A stretch of 64,000 nt of DNA from the NCBI GenBank assembly GCA_032718475.1, contig JAUCBJ010001257.1, positions 1 through 64,000 on the forward strand. Direction: 5' to 3'. The notes beneath the pieces were generated by a model. That model was not told the origin of the DNA, made no database searches, and saw nothing but the letters and a program-made list of their open reading frames with translations. Shown in pieces: positions 44,865 through 54,707 of this stretch (its first letter is position 1; each line of letters opens with the position of its first letter). The stretch comes from Nemertoderma westbladi (Eukaryota > Xenacoelomorpha > Nemertodermatida > Nemertodermatidae). The translations under genes and the position numbers were made by a program.

Positions 44865-46460
44865 TTAATTCATCATCTCGGGACTCGGTATATTCTTATC
44901 GAACACAGATCCCGTGGACTTAAGAATGTCGTTGACGTCCCGACGGAAAATGGCGAGATTTTGCGAGAATTGTTCGCGATTCTTCGTGGATAGATTGTTC
45001 TCGATACCCTGCATCAGAAGATTGAAACAAACATTGAGTTCCTCTGATTTATCGCGTGGTAAGGAATCAATGATGGACTTCTTGAGTTCCTGGAAGTAAC
45101 CCGGCTGTAGTAGTATGCAGCACAACAGCGGCCGAGACATGGAATACTGGTTGCGGCATTCCTCGAAGATAAGAACGCGAAGAACGTTGCCCATAATATC
45201 CTGGAAAATAGTAGAATGCTCGGTTACCAGCGATAGGAACGCGGGGTTTTCCGGGTAGACCACGAACGCGTGGGGCTTCTTCATAGGTTTGGTGAGTCGT
45301 TTAAAGATATACGTGAGTATGTGATCGAGAGCAGAACAACACTCTGTGCAGACTATGGTCTCGAGAGAGGCGAGACCTTCTGAGGCTGTGGTCGTTATGT
45401 AGGCGACTACCTGGGGGTCTAAAGACGCCAAGAACTCTACGTGTTCCTGGGTGAGAACTTCGAGCAAGGAGTAGTAGGACTGGGTTAGCTTAGGGTAGCA
45501 CAACAGGTCCGATCGGTCCACCGACATGAGGAGTTTAACGAACATGTTGAGAGCGTTGTCGAGGGCGGGATCCTCGTACAGTTTAAATATCCCGAAGTTG
45601 AGGTACGAACCGCAAAGGGCGGCCTTCAACGCGTTGAAACAAATGAGGATTCCTTTTAGCTTCGTCGGGTAGATATCCTCTTTGGGGACATCCCGGAAGG
45701 TTAGAAGGCGTTCCGAGTAGCTCACCAGTATCTTACTGCACTCGCGGAAGAGGAGAAGGCCGTGGATGCTGGACTCGAGTTGCAGCCGCTGACTCCGGTT
45801 CATCAGCATCTCGCAGACGAGTTTAAGCGCGGGCGTGGTCACCCGGTAGTCGGCGTACCAACGGCTGATCGCGACGAGGATCAGCGAGGTAAAGTGAGGG
45901 TAGACCCAGTCGAAGAGGAGCCCGTAGGAGAACTTTGTGTTGAAGGAGGTCGCGATGCCCCGCAGGTCGCGGCACAGCCCGACGAACATCCGTTTGGTGA
46001 GGTCCTCGTCGACCGGCTGCACCGCGGACAGACTCAGTTGGTTGCGGACCTGGTTGCAGGCGGCGTCGATGGGCCGGAGGAAGCGTTCGAAGTGATCCTC
46101 CTCGTTGTCCGCCAACTCCACCAGCAGCATCCGCGCCAACGTCGTGTAGAACATCGTCCGACAGCGGAGGTCCGACAGCCCGTTGGCGCCGGAGGCAACC
46201 GACAGGAAGGGGAAGTTGTCGTCCGTGTGGTTGTGCAGTAGGAATTGTACGGCGTCTAGTTTGGTGAGTTTCCGCACGCTGTTGTAGCCGACGGAGAGCT
46301 CGCACAGCAGTTTGAGCGTGTTGTTGATGATGAGTTCGCATTTGGCCCAGAGCTTGAGGTTCGTGATCATCTTGGTTATTAAGACCCCGAGGACCGCCTT
46401 CTCGTCCTCCAACTGAAGGACCTCGGAAAGCCTCCGGTAGATATACGACGTCTTCTGCAC
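44865..46460 (-). CDS. XPO7: Exportin-7, exon 5 (last)
   Basis: 531 codons plus stop, entered in phase 0 after GTTTTCAG. Encodes the C-terminal HEAT-repeat half: YRRLSEVLQLEDE, GYNSVRKLTKLDAVQFLL, LRCRTMFYTTLARML, CRDLRGIATSFNTK, LKGILICFNALKAALCGSYLNFGIF, DALNMF..LL...DLL.YPKL.QSYYSLLEVLTQEH, and NQYSMSRPLLCCILL. It ends TKNREQFSQNLAIFRRDVND and a short tail SPEMMN. Each is at its family position in XPO7/RanBP16. Confidence 0.96.
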   Translation of the reverse strand: MQKTSYIYRRLSEVLQLEDEKAVLGVLITKMITNLKLWAKCELIINNTLKLLCELSVGYNSVRKLTKLDAVQFLLHNHTDDNFPFLSVASGANGLSDLRCRTMFYTTLARMLLVELADNEEDHFERFLRPIDAACNQVRNQLSLSAVQPVDEDLTKRMFVGLCRDLRGIATSFNTKFSYGLLFDWVYPHFTSLILVAISRWYADYRVTTPALKLVCEMLMNRSQRLQLESSIHGLLLFRECSKILVSYSERLLTFRDVPKEDIYPTKLKGILICFNALKAALCGSYLNFGIFKLYEDPALDNALNMFVKLLMSVDRSDLLCYPKLTQSYYSLLEVLTQEHVEFLASLDPQVVAYITTTASEGLASLETIVCTECCSALDHILTYIFKRLTKPMKKPHAFVVYPENPAFLSLVTEHSTIFQDIMGNVLRVLIFEECRNQYSMSRPLLCCILLQPGYFQELKKSIIDSLPRDKSEELNVCFNLLMQGIENNLSTKNREQFSQNLAIFRRDVNDILKSTGSVFDKNIPSPEMMN

Positions 46461-47284
46461 CTGAAAACAAAGCGAATAAACAGTAAATTAAATTTACACA
46501 AGAACCACACGGTGGTTACGATATTACTATATATATGTCGTCAGTTGTAAATCGTCAGACTTTATGTTTAATCCCTATGCCTAACAGCCGAAGAAAACTT
46601 TTACTTTTTGTACATCCTGTAATCTTAAATCATGGAAATATTAAACTAATTAGGCTTAACTACCCTATTTAATACAGAGTTAGTAATCTAAAGCCATTTA
46701 TTGGGAAGGAATACTCTACATCATTGGGTTTTGGGTTGGTACAGTACAAGTGGCCTTAGTTTAGGTCTCAAATTGATAAAGACTATAAATAATGGTATGG
46801 GAATGTCAGTGAAACACTTTTATACTACTGTAACACATTCTATGTCAATCTACTTGAAACAAATGAGTTTATTTGATATTATAGGAGTTGGTACAAATGA
46901 AGCTGATGGTGATGAACCAAATTTAGAGATAAAATGATTCGATTTTGGTGAATGAAACAAACATTAAACAACCATTGGAACACTTTCTACCTGCTAACTG
47001 AGTATAAAAACCCTTACACTAGTTCGACCCCTCTCCATATTCCTTAAATGATATCAACATTCAATCAGAATATAGCTCATTAACCAATCCCAGGCGTTAA
47101 TTCAATAAAATGTTCCTACTAGTGTAAGGATTGGGAATACGCGCGTCCGGGAATGCTGTGACTTAACATAGAGACGAGATATTAATTCGCAGAGATGAGA
47201 TTTGCGTCAACCCCCCCCCCCCCCCCCCCCCCCTTTATGAACGGCGATATCTAAATAAAATCAAATTCAATAATTTCCGCTCAC
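46461..47284 (-). other. XPO7 intron 4
   Basis: A GTGAGC donor at 47284 and TTTTCAG acceptor at 46461. It contains a C run at about 47211-47233 beside one copy of the dispersed GAGATATTAATTCGC motif (47172-47200). Confidence 0.85.
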
Positions 47285-48496
47285 CTGCTCCCCAATGTAA
47301 ATCTTGCGGAACTGATCGAAGAACCCCAGATAGGCCAACTCGATATACTCGCTGCCAACAACCGAGACGCCCGCGTCCTGGGGGTTCTGGGACCCGATAA
47401 TAACGGGGCGGCCCCCACCGCCCCCAACGAGTCGCGAATCCGTGAGCTTCATGAGCTGGAGAACGCGGCAGGTGAGATCCCCGTCCATGGAATCGTGGTC
47501 GTCGGAGCTCACGAAGGAGACCCGGCCCCCGACCACGGCCCCGATCATGTGGACCAACCAGGCGAGTTTCATCTCGACGACGACTCGCGAGGCGTCGTCA
47601 GGGGATTCCTCGTACAACCTCGCGAGCGGGTCGAAGAGACTCGCGATGAGGTTGCAGGTCGCCGGGTAGTCGCACCTACCGACGCTGCTCAACTGGTCGA
47701 GTTGCTGCGTCAATGCGCCCCGGTTGCTCAACGGGTTCTCCCCCTTGGCGGAATCCTCGGAAACTAAACTCAACCGCGACGTTATATAGGCTTTAGAGAC
47801 TTCCGGCGCGTAGGTCGAGAGATGGTGCGGCTCGGTTGACTTCACGTAGGGCACCGAGGCGACTAGTCGCTGCCACAGCGACATGAGGTAGTGGATGCTG
47901 TTTGCGGCGACCCCGCCGGCCTGGAGGGACTCGACGGTGAACTCGGCGATGAGTCGGATGGCCACCGGGTAGGCCTCGAGTTTGACCAACTCCGAGAGCT
48001 GGTAATTGGTTTTGAGGCAGGCGAGGAGTCTGCAGAACTCGTGGTAGCCGTCGGGGTTGGCGAGTTTCTGGGGGTTCCGGAGGATCCCGTTGACGCCCTC
48101 GAGGATGGTGCCGAGGAACTTGCAGCGCTCCGCGGCGTTGAACAGCGAGCGTCGCGTGCTCGCGAACTGGGCGAGGCACGCTATGGGGACCGCGCAGATG
48201 TCCGCGGGCAGCGCGGTGTAGAGGTCGAAGAAGAGGTTGAGCGTGGAGACCTCTAGGAAGGTGTTGCGCCAGCTGGTGGGGACCTGGACGGTGACCAGGT
48301 CGTCTACTGTCTCGTCGCTGCTCATCCCGATAAAGTCGAAGGTGAGACAGGACTGGGTGAGTTTGAGGAGGTGTGTGATGAAGTTTTGGTTGAGGGCGTT
48401 GGTGTAGTCGATGGATTTGGCGAGATGACGTAGAATAAGGTTGCAACACAGAGTGAATACGTCGTAGAGAGAGGCGTCTCTAAAGGAAGCGCTCAC
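47285..48496 (-). CDS. XPO7: Exportin-7, exon 4
   Basis: 404 codons, phase 0 at both ends (acceptor TTCTAG, donor CAG followed by GTGAGC). Covers the middle of the superhelix: SASFRDASLYDVFTLCCNL, CLTFDFIGMSSDE, VQVPTSWRNTFLE, RRSLFNAAERCKFL, NYQLSELVKLEAYP, SIHYLMSLWQRLVASVPYVK, QQLDQLSSVGRCDY, MIGAVVGGRVSF, DLTCRVLQLMKLTDSRL, and FFDQFRKIYIGEQ. A Gly-rich insertion (LVGGGGGRPVI and on) follows TDSRL relative to vertebrates. The first codon is GTG read as Val, so this is an interior exon, not a start. Confidence 0.96.
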
Positions 48497-49062
48497 CTAG
48501 AACGGGGCGGTAATTATAGACAGTAGATCTAACCGTGGTGATATTGTTTTTTGCGAAAAATGAACAGATAGGGCCTATCATTTAAAAAAAAGTTATAAAA
48601 AGTTTAAAATAAAAAGTTTTTTTTATAAAAAAAGTTTAAAAAAAGGACTATATATTAATTAGTATTAGGCATATTCGATAAAAAAAAAGTAAGCGGAAAA
48701 CACCGCCTTTTTCACTCATTTTAAATTTAGCGAAATTCAACTATTCTGTCCGAGTGGTTGAGTTAGCGAGTGTTTAAAAAAGTTAAAAATAATTATTTAT
48801 TACATGGGAAAAAAGTAAAACTTTTTTTTCATTAACCTCGAGGTATTTTATTTACCGAGCGTCAGCGAGGTTATTTTACTATTTAACCATTTTACTACAT
48901 TGCTTCCACTCATCTGCCACTTATGCGTTACTCAATGTTAAATAATTTAGTGTTCTCGATTATTAATTACGTAACTACAGTGGAGAGCCGCTTAACACGT
49001 TAGCTGCGGATTGAGCGCCGGTGATCAATGTTTCCACAACTCTTGTCTTGACAACGCTTGTC
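48497..49062 (-). other. XPO7 intron 3, AT-rich part
   Basis: Runs of A/T, a small TAACCTCG/CGAGGTTA hairpin near 48833-48875, then the unrelated sequence that replaces the LINE 3' end of copy B. No gene. Confidence 0.5.
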
Positions 49063-49735
49063 TCTTCAAGGCCAGTGTCCTTTAAGATGCGTCTCAAGAA
49101 AGTCATGGGCTGTCCACCATGCATATTCACTCCATGAGGCTGCCAAAGTACAAGATTATGCACTGGCTGGTCCTCACGGCGAAAGCAATGTCCTGCAAAG
49201 CGGAGGCGATTTTGTTCTAGTGTCAAGCTTGGGGGAACCAATGAGACACCTCCAATGCTATATAGTGTCTGGTTGGAGATGTGTGCATTGTACTTGACAC
49301 AATGAACCCGGCGTAGCATTTTTGTGAATGTGCCATCCAGAGATTTGGTGTCCTCAGCAGTTAGAGCCCAGCATGGACTCCCGTAGAGGAGTACTGGAAC
49401 TACTGCTGCTCTAAATAATCGGACCTTAAGTTTCCGATTAATTCTCGGTGACTTCCAAATCATGGAAGGCCTATTCAAGGCAGCCCATGCCTTTCCCTTA
49501 CGTATTCGAAGGTCCTCACCTGACTTCCGGATCCATGATCCCAGGTAACAGAAGTCATCCACATGCTCAAGCATACCATCTTTTGAGCTTATGCTCATCC
49601 GATCAGAGACTTGCTGAGGACTTTCAAAGTTAACTGTCAAAATTTTGGTCTTTCTGGAGTTAATAAAAAGACCAACGCTAGAAGCAGCATGTTCTAATGA
49701 GCTGAGGAGCTGAGGTGTAAAATACTATATTACAC
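48975..49735 (-). pseudogene. LINE RT fragment, copy B
   Basis: The same LINE piece as 27655-28430, on minus. Here it keeps one open frame of 221 codons from TVNFESPQQVSDRM through FCYLGSWIRKSGEDLRIRKG, VLLYGSPCWALT and RLRFAGHCFRREDQP to LRRILKDTGLEE. It then departs from copy A into unrelated sequence. It has no upstream RT core or endonuclease, so it is inactive. Confidence 0.85.
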
Positions 49736-50521
49736 CATGACCCGTAAATAGCTTATCATTTTCTGGTGACACGGACCCCCAGATTTTTCTACCAATCTTT
49801 ATCATATTGTTTGAAATTTGAAACACAACTAGTTCCACTCACCGTCGATGTCCACATGAAGCCGGAATTTTCGATTTTGCCTCTAAATTTTTTTTATAAG
49901 CGTTTTAAAAAAGTGTCTTGCGAAATCCTACCATCCGTATTGTGGTCATTTGATTTTTACACCAAAACCTTTTTTTCTGCAGAACGGGAAACTTGCGTTT
50001 TTTTAGAAATGATATAATATCACCCTCCCAACCACAGCAACGGTTTAGTTTACCATAGTAACGACGTGTTTACCATAGTAACTTACTGTTTATCACAATA
50101 ATGCGAGGTTTGATTGTAATTTAAGTGGTGGAAATTAAAAAGGCATTACTTTTAATATTAATGTTATTCAATGGTGTGCATCTATCTGGGCATGTTAGGC
50201 CAAAGTGATAGAATGAATAGCCCCGTCAAAATGTGACTTATGCTGCAGGAATTGGCGGCACTAATAGATGCTATGAGATTGTCTCCTAAAATTGTCCAAC
50301 TCTAACTAAGGAAAATTTAGCCTTTCTATGGCCAACAAGCAGTAGTAAAGAAGATGCAGGGGTGGGGTAGTTTTCGTTTTTGCACGAAAGTGTTATTATT
50401 ACTAGTTACGTCCATCCTTTGGGGGGTGGGTATAGTTCTGAAGGACACTTGACCTACTGTACTACTATAGTACAGGCCTAATATATATTATATATATTGT
50501 TATTGCTGTATTATTATAATA
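49063..50521 (-). repeat. Segmental duplication, copy B
   Basis: The inverted counterpart of 26923-28310. It keeps about 65 bp (CATAAGTCACATTTTGACGG and neighbours, on the complementary strand) that copy A has lost, so copy B is closer to the parent here. It lies wholly inside XPO7 intron 3. Confidence 0.92.
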
Positions 50522-51945
50522 GCAGGCCCCCTACTTCATATAGCAGGCCCACTAGTTAATATAGCAGGCCACCTAGTTAATATAGTAGGCCCCCTAGTTC
50601 ATATAGCAGGCCCCCTAGTTCATAAAGCAGGCCCACTAGTTAATATAGTAGGCCCCCTAGTTCATATAGCAGGCCCCCTAGTTCATAAAGCAGGACCACT
50701 AGTTCATATATCAGTCCCCTAGTTCATATAGCAGGCCCCCTAGTTCATATAGCAGGCCCCCTAGTTCATATAGTAGGTCCCCTAGTTCACATAGCAGGCC
50801 CCCTAGTTCATAAAACAGGCCCACTAGTTCATATATCAGTCCCCTAGTTCATATAGCAGGCCCCCTAGTTCATATAGCTGGCCCCCCAGTTCATATAGCA
50901 GGCCCCCTAGTTAATATAGCAGGCCCCCTAGTTCATATAGCAGGCCCACTAGTTAATATAGCAGGCCCTCTAGTTAATATAGCAGGCCCTCTAGTTCATA
51001 TAGCAGGCCCACTAGTTCATATATCAGCCCCCTAGTTCATATAGCAGGCCCCCTAGTTCATATAGCAGGCCCACTAGTTCATATATCAGCCCCCTAGTTC
51101 ATAAAGCAGGCCCACTAGTTCATATATCAGCCCCCTAGTTCATATAGCAGGCCCCCTAGTTCATATAGCAGGCCCACTAGTTCATATATCAGCCCCCTAG
51201 TTCATATAGCAGGCCCACTAGTTCATATATCAGCCCCCTAGTTCATATAGCAGGCCCCCTAGTTCATATAGCTGGCCCCCCAGTTCATATAGCAGGCCCC
51301 CTAGTTAATATAGCAGGCCCCCTAGTTCATATAGCAGGCCCCCTAGTTAATATAGCAGGCCCCCTAGTTCATATAGCAGGCCCACTAGTTAATATAGCAG
51401 GCCCTCTAGTTAATATAGCAGGCCCTCTAGTTCATATAGCAGGCCCACTAGTTCATATATCAGTCCCCTAGTTCATATAGCAGGCCCCCTAGTTCATATA
51501 GCTGGCCCCCCAGTTCATATAGCAGGCCCCCTAGTTAATATAGCAGGCCCCCTAGTTCATATAGCAGGCCCCCTAGTTAATATAGCAGGCCCCCTAGTTC
51601 ATATAGCAGGCCCACTAGTTAATATATCAGTCCCCTAGTTCATATAGCAGGCCCCCTAGTTCATATAGCTGGCCCCCCAGTTCATATAGCAGGCCCCCTA
51701 GTTAATATAGCAGGCCCCCTAGTTCATATAGCAGGCCCCCTAGTTAATATAGCAGGCCCACTAGTTCATATAGCAGGCCCACTAGTTCATATAGCAGGCC
51801 CCCTAGTTAATATAGCAGGCCCACTAGTTAATATAGCAGGCACCCTAGTTCATATAGCAGGCCCCCTAGTTCATATAGCAGGCCCCCTAGTTCATAGAGC
51901 AGGCCCCTTAGTTAATATAGCAGGCCCCCTAGTTCATATAACAGC
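50521..51945. repeat. 21-bp satellite, inverted block, about 68 copies
   Basis: Reverse complement of the 18.3-26.9 kb satellite (GGCCCCCTAGTTCATATAG plus CA). It joins the duplicated unique flank at the same point as copy A. Its outer edge (ATATAACAGCGATTCATTAG) differs from the outer edge at 18290. Confidence 0.97.
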
Positions 51946-52574
51946 GATTCATTAGTAATAAATACTATTACTATTTAATAAAGGTTCTATACCTATAATG
52001 ATAACGGACAATCAACAAAACAATCCATCTAAGCACTTATTCCCAATTAACAGATTACAATTACATGTCACTATACCACATCATTACTCAATGTCACATC
52101 ACCACTGCCATTTCATTACATTTATAATTATATCAACAACCCAAAGACCATTTGCTATCATCTCATTTATAAAGCGCGATTTTATTGATGGAGATAAAAT
52201 TATACCCCGTTATATTGAATATTCACCAAGCATCAACCTGAAAAGAACAAACCAACAACATCTATGGGAAATTTTTTAAAACGAATACACATGTCAACTG
52301 TTGATTTATGACTCCAGCTAATGGACTATAAACAAACACCAGTGACTCGAATTACAGACCTTGCAACCACCACCCAATGCTCCCATTCCTACACCATTAA
52401 TGAAACACTCATAACCGACCTTAGGATTAGCCTCCCCTCCATTCCCCACACGGCGGGCAGCATTATTAGTCCTTCAGAATATGAGTCATCAATATCAAAT
52501 ACTGTCAACCCCTACAGGCAACAGACCAACTATCCCACTGACTTATACAAAATAAACCAATAATGACGAGAGCA
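51946..52574. other. Intronic spacer
   Basis: Two plus-strand frames of 80-93 codons with biased composition; nothing recognised and no coding support. Confidence 0.4.
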
Positions 52575-52860
52575 ATATATGAGATAGAGGTTACACATTT
52601 AATACTACTAACAATTAAACAACCCCCCCCCCCCCCCTTATACTACTAACTGTTAATACCCCCCTCCCCATCCTCTATCGCACTACGTCTACTACTACAG
52701 TACTAACCGCGTCAAACAACAAACCCCTCGACCCCCCCCCCCCCCCCCCCTCTATCACTACTACTGGTGATAGTAGTAGTCTACTACTAACCATTAAACA
52801 CACCCCCCCCCCCCACACCAACTACTGTAGGTCTACTACTAACCACTAAAGGGTAGTTGT
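52575..52860. repeat. C-run repeat block
   Basis: About four diverged copies of a unit with a 10-20 nt C run followed by TACTACTAAC(C)ATTAAAC-like sequence. A GGTGATAGTAGTAG / CTATCACTACTACT hairpin lies near 52755-52780. Confidence 0.7.
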
Positions 52861-53127
52861 GCGTGGTAGAACCGCCGTGACTCATCCTCAGAGGATGTGG
52901 TGATTGGCAGGTTGACGCCTGTAGCATTATATATATATAAGATCATATAAGATCATGTAATATGAGTAAAATCATAAAAAATATATAACATTTTTATGAA
53001 ATTCAAACCACTATCACTGGACTGGACGGAGCTATTGAGATGCAGTTTTTTCTATGGTGGTTCTCCATTGTTTTATAAATATAATGATAGTAAATTTGAG
53101 CACCGGTGCCCAAAGGCATTCCCGCAA

Positions 53128-53265
53128 CCGGCGCACAATCCGCAGTTGAGGAACTGCACAGGAATGTTCACCAGTGCACAATCCGCAGTAACTAAACGCC
53201 AAGCCCCAAATCCTGCCGCAGTCATGGAACAGCACATGGTTGTTCACTGGTGCACAATCCGCAGT
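53128..53265. repeat. GCACAATCCGCAGT short repeats
   Basis: Three occurrences of GCACAATCCGCAGT (near 53131, 53176 and 53252), two of them within longer matching stretches ending TAACTAA. Confidence 0.6.
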
Positions 53266-53310
53266 AACTAAGAACCAGTGGTTTCGGAGCCGCAGCTAAC
53301 GTGTTTTAAC

Positions 53311-53620
53311 TACATAAACCAATATTGGATATTGAGTTCCGTTTTGGAGTTCGCCTTGTAGACACTAAAGTTGTAATAACTTCTGAGTTTGTAATTGGAT
53401 TTTGCTCAAATTACGTGGAAACCTTTTCTAATTTGATGTTCTTTCAACACATACAATAAAATTTAAGAAATTCCACCAAAAATATTTTACTTCACTTTTT
53501 TCGCCGGGAAAAAAAGCCAAATCAATGCAATCCTATTCCTATGGGTTGCTTTTTTCCCAGGGGAAAAACTCCCGATTTTGGGGTATATTCGAGCGAAAAA
53601 GTAATAATTTAAGAATATTT
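53311..53620 (+). repeat. Dispersed repeat, copy 2
   Basis: The inverted partner of 43498-43800, with the same motif order and a divergent middle (extra TTTTTTCGCCGGGAAAAAAA-like sequence). Confidence 0.8.
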
Positions 53621-53775
53621 TTGTAAATATTAGTTTAAAAAAACTCCATTGTGTGTATTTGAGAAAATTAGAAAATTTTTTTTTTTTTAAGCAACAAACT
53701 TATTATCCTAGCGCAAATTAATTAAATATTTATTAGTTTTTATTCTACTATGCGGGTTAATATATATTTTATTAC

Positions 53776-54094
53776 CTTACGATGTTTAGCGGCGTTCCTA
53801 CTGGACTCGAAATGGTTCATCTCGTAGACGATCTGGTTGAGAATTCGGAGCGACACGCAGGCCAGTTCCAACTGGTCGTTGTTGTAGCACTGGATCAGGT
53901 AGGTGGTCACCTGTTCGGTAATGTCCCGGAGTGGGTACTGGTCGGGGTGCCCCCCTGGTGGGGACGACGTACGGGGGGACGGCTTGCTGTCGTACCAGGA
54001 GAGCTTGGTGATCTTAGCCAGGAGACCCACGAGGGTGGTGGAGACGTAATGGACGAGGTTGGGGTTCTGGACGAGGTAGTTGAGAACGTAGTTC
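53776..54094 (-). CDS. XPO7: Exportin-7, exon 3
   Basis: 319 nt: acceptor TACTACAG, donor AAG followed by GTAATA. Encodes NYVLNYLVQNPNLVHYV, LLAKITKLSWYD, a Pro/Ser-rich insertion, ITEQVTTYL, ACVSLRILNQIVYEMN and AKHRK, which runs in phase into VSASFRD of exon 4. The one leftover base at the 5' end completes the Arg codon begun by exon 2. Confidence 0.95.
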
Positions 54095-54233
54095 CTGTAG
54101 TAACAACAGTTATTAATATTGATACAAATAAAATAAAAATAGTATTTAATCTTAATACATTATATTAAAAACTAACTCCAAACTCAAATAGGCCTATGTG
54201 CTAAGCAGCCAAGTAAAGAGTACGTAGGCCAAC

Positions 54234-54349
54234 CTGATATCAATCTTTGCTTCTAGATGCAATGTAGCAGTTGTACCGGTAAGCAGTTTGGTTAGAGAAG
54301 ACGAGGCCAACATTTGGGAATAAGGAGAGGATTTGGTCTCTAGAAGCAT
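54234..54349 (-). CDS. XPO7: Exportin-7, exon 2
   Basis: 116 nt between CCCTAG and AG followed by GTTGGC. Translated in the phase set by exon 1 it reads MLLETKSSPYSQMLASSSLT then KLL and, at the end, HLEAKIDI plus a split Arg. This matches the XPO7 pattern LLLE...SS.YSQLLA...LTKL...LPLE..IDIR. The frame is hidden because another frame in the same stretch is longer. Confidence 0.93.
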
Positions 54350-54699
54350 CTAGGGAGGGAGAGATATTGGTTGGTCGAAGATGTAAACAAATATAAACTG
54401 TTAAATAGAAGCCAACATGCACAGGTCAGCAGGTGTGAAGGTGAATCCTTCGCTCACAGGCCCAAGATGCCAAGTGTCAGCGACCTGCAACGACTATGGG
54501 CAGATGGAATGCGTTGCCATCCAGTCATCTGATATAAAAACGCCCCAATAATCGAGAAATTTAAAGTAAATATAAATAAATATATAATAATAATAATAAA
54601 GTAAATATAGTCCTATACTTCAGTACTTGCCCAATAAAGTGGTTGACAGTTGAGAAAAACTCTAAGGCTTACTGCTGTACTGGCTTTACTGCTATCTGG
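54350..54699 (-). other. XPO7 intron 1, left part
   Basis: No gene; AT-rich with a short TAA microsatellite. Confidence 0.5.
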
Positions 54700-54707
54700 C
54701 TATACAG

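Noticed and set aside
45762-46470. Long antisense and alternate-frame ORFs across XPO7 exons 4 and 5
   Set aside because: GC-rich shadows of the real exon; the XPO7 frame aligns end to end with the family.
52000-52563. Two plus-strand frames of 80-93 codons after the inverted satellite
   Set aside because: No recognisable motif, low-complexity composition, inside an XPO7 intron on the opposite strand.
54240-54422. A 60-codon minus frame near 54.3 kb
   Set aside because: It is the wrong frame; the real frame here is XPO7 exon 2, shown by in-phase splicing and family match.
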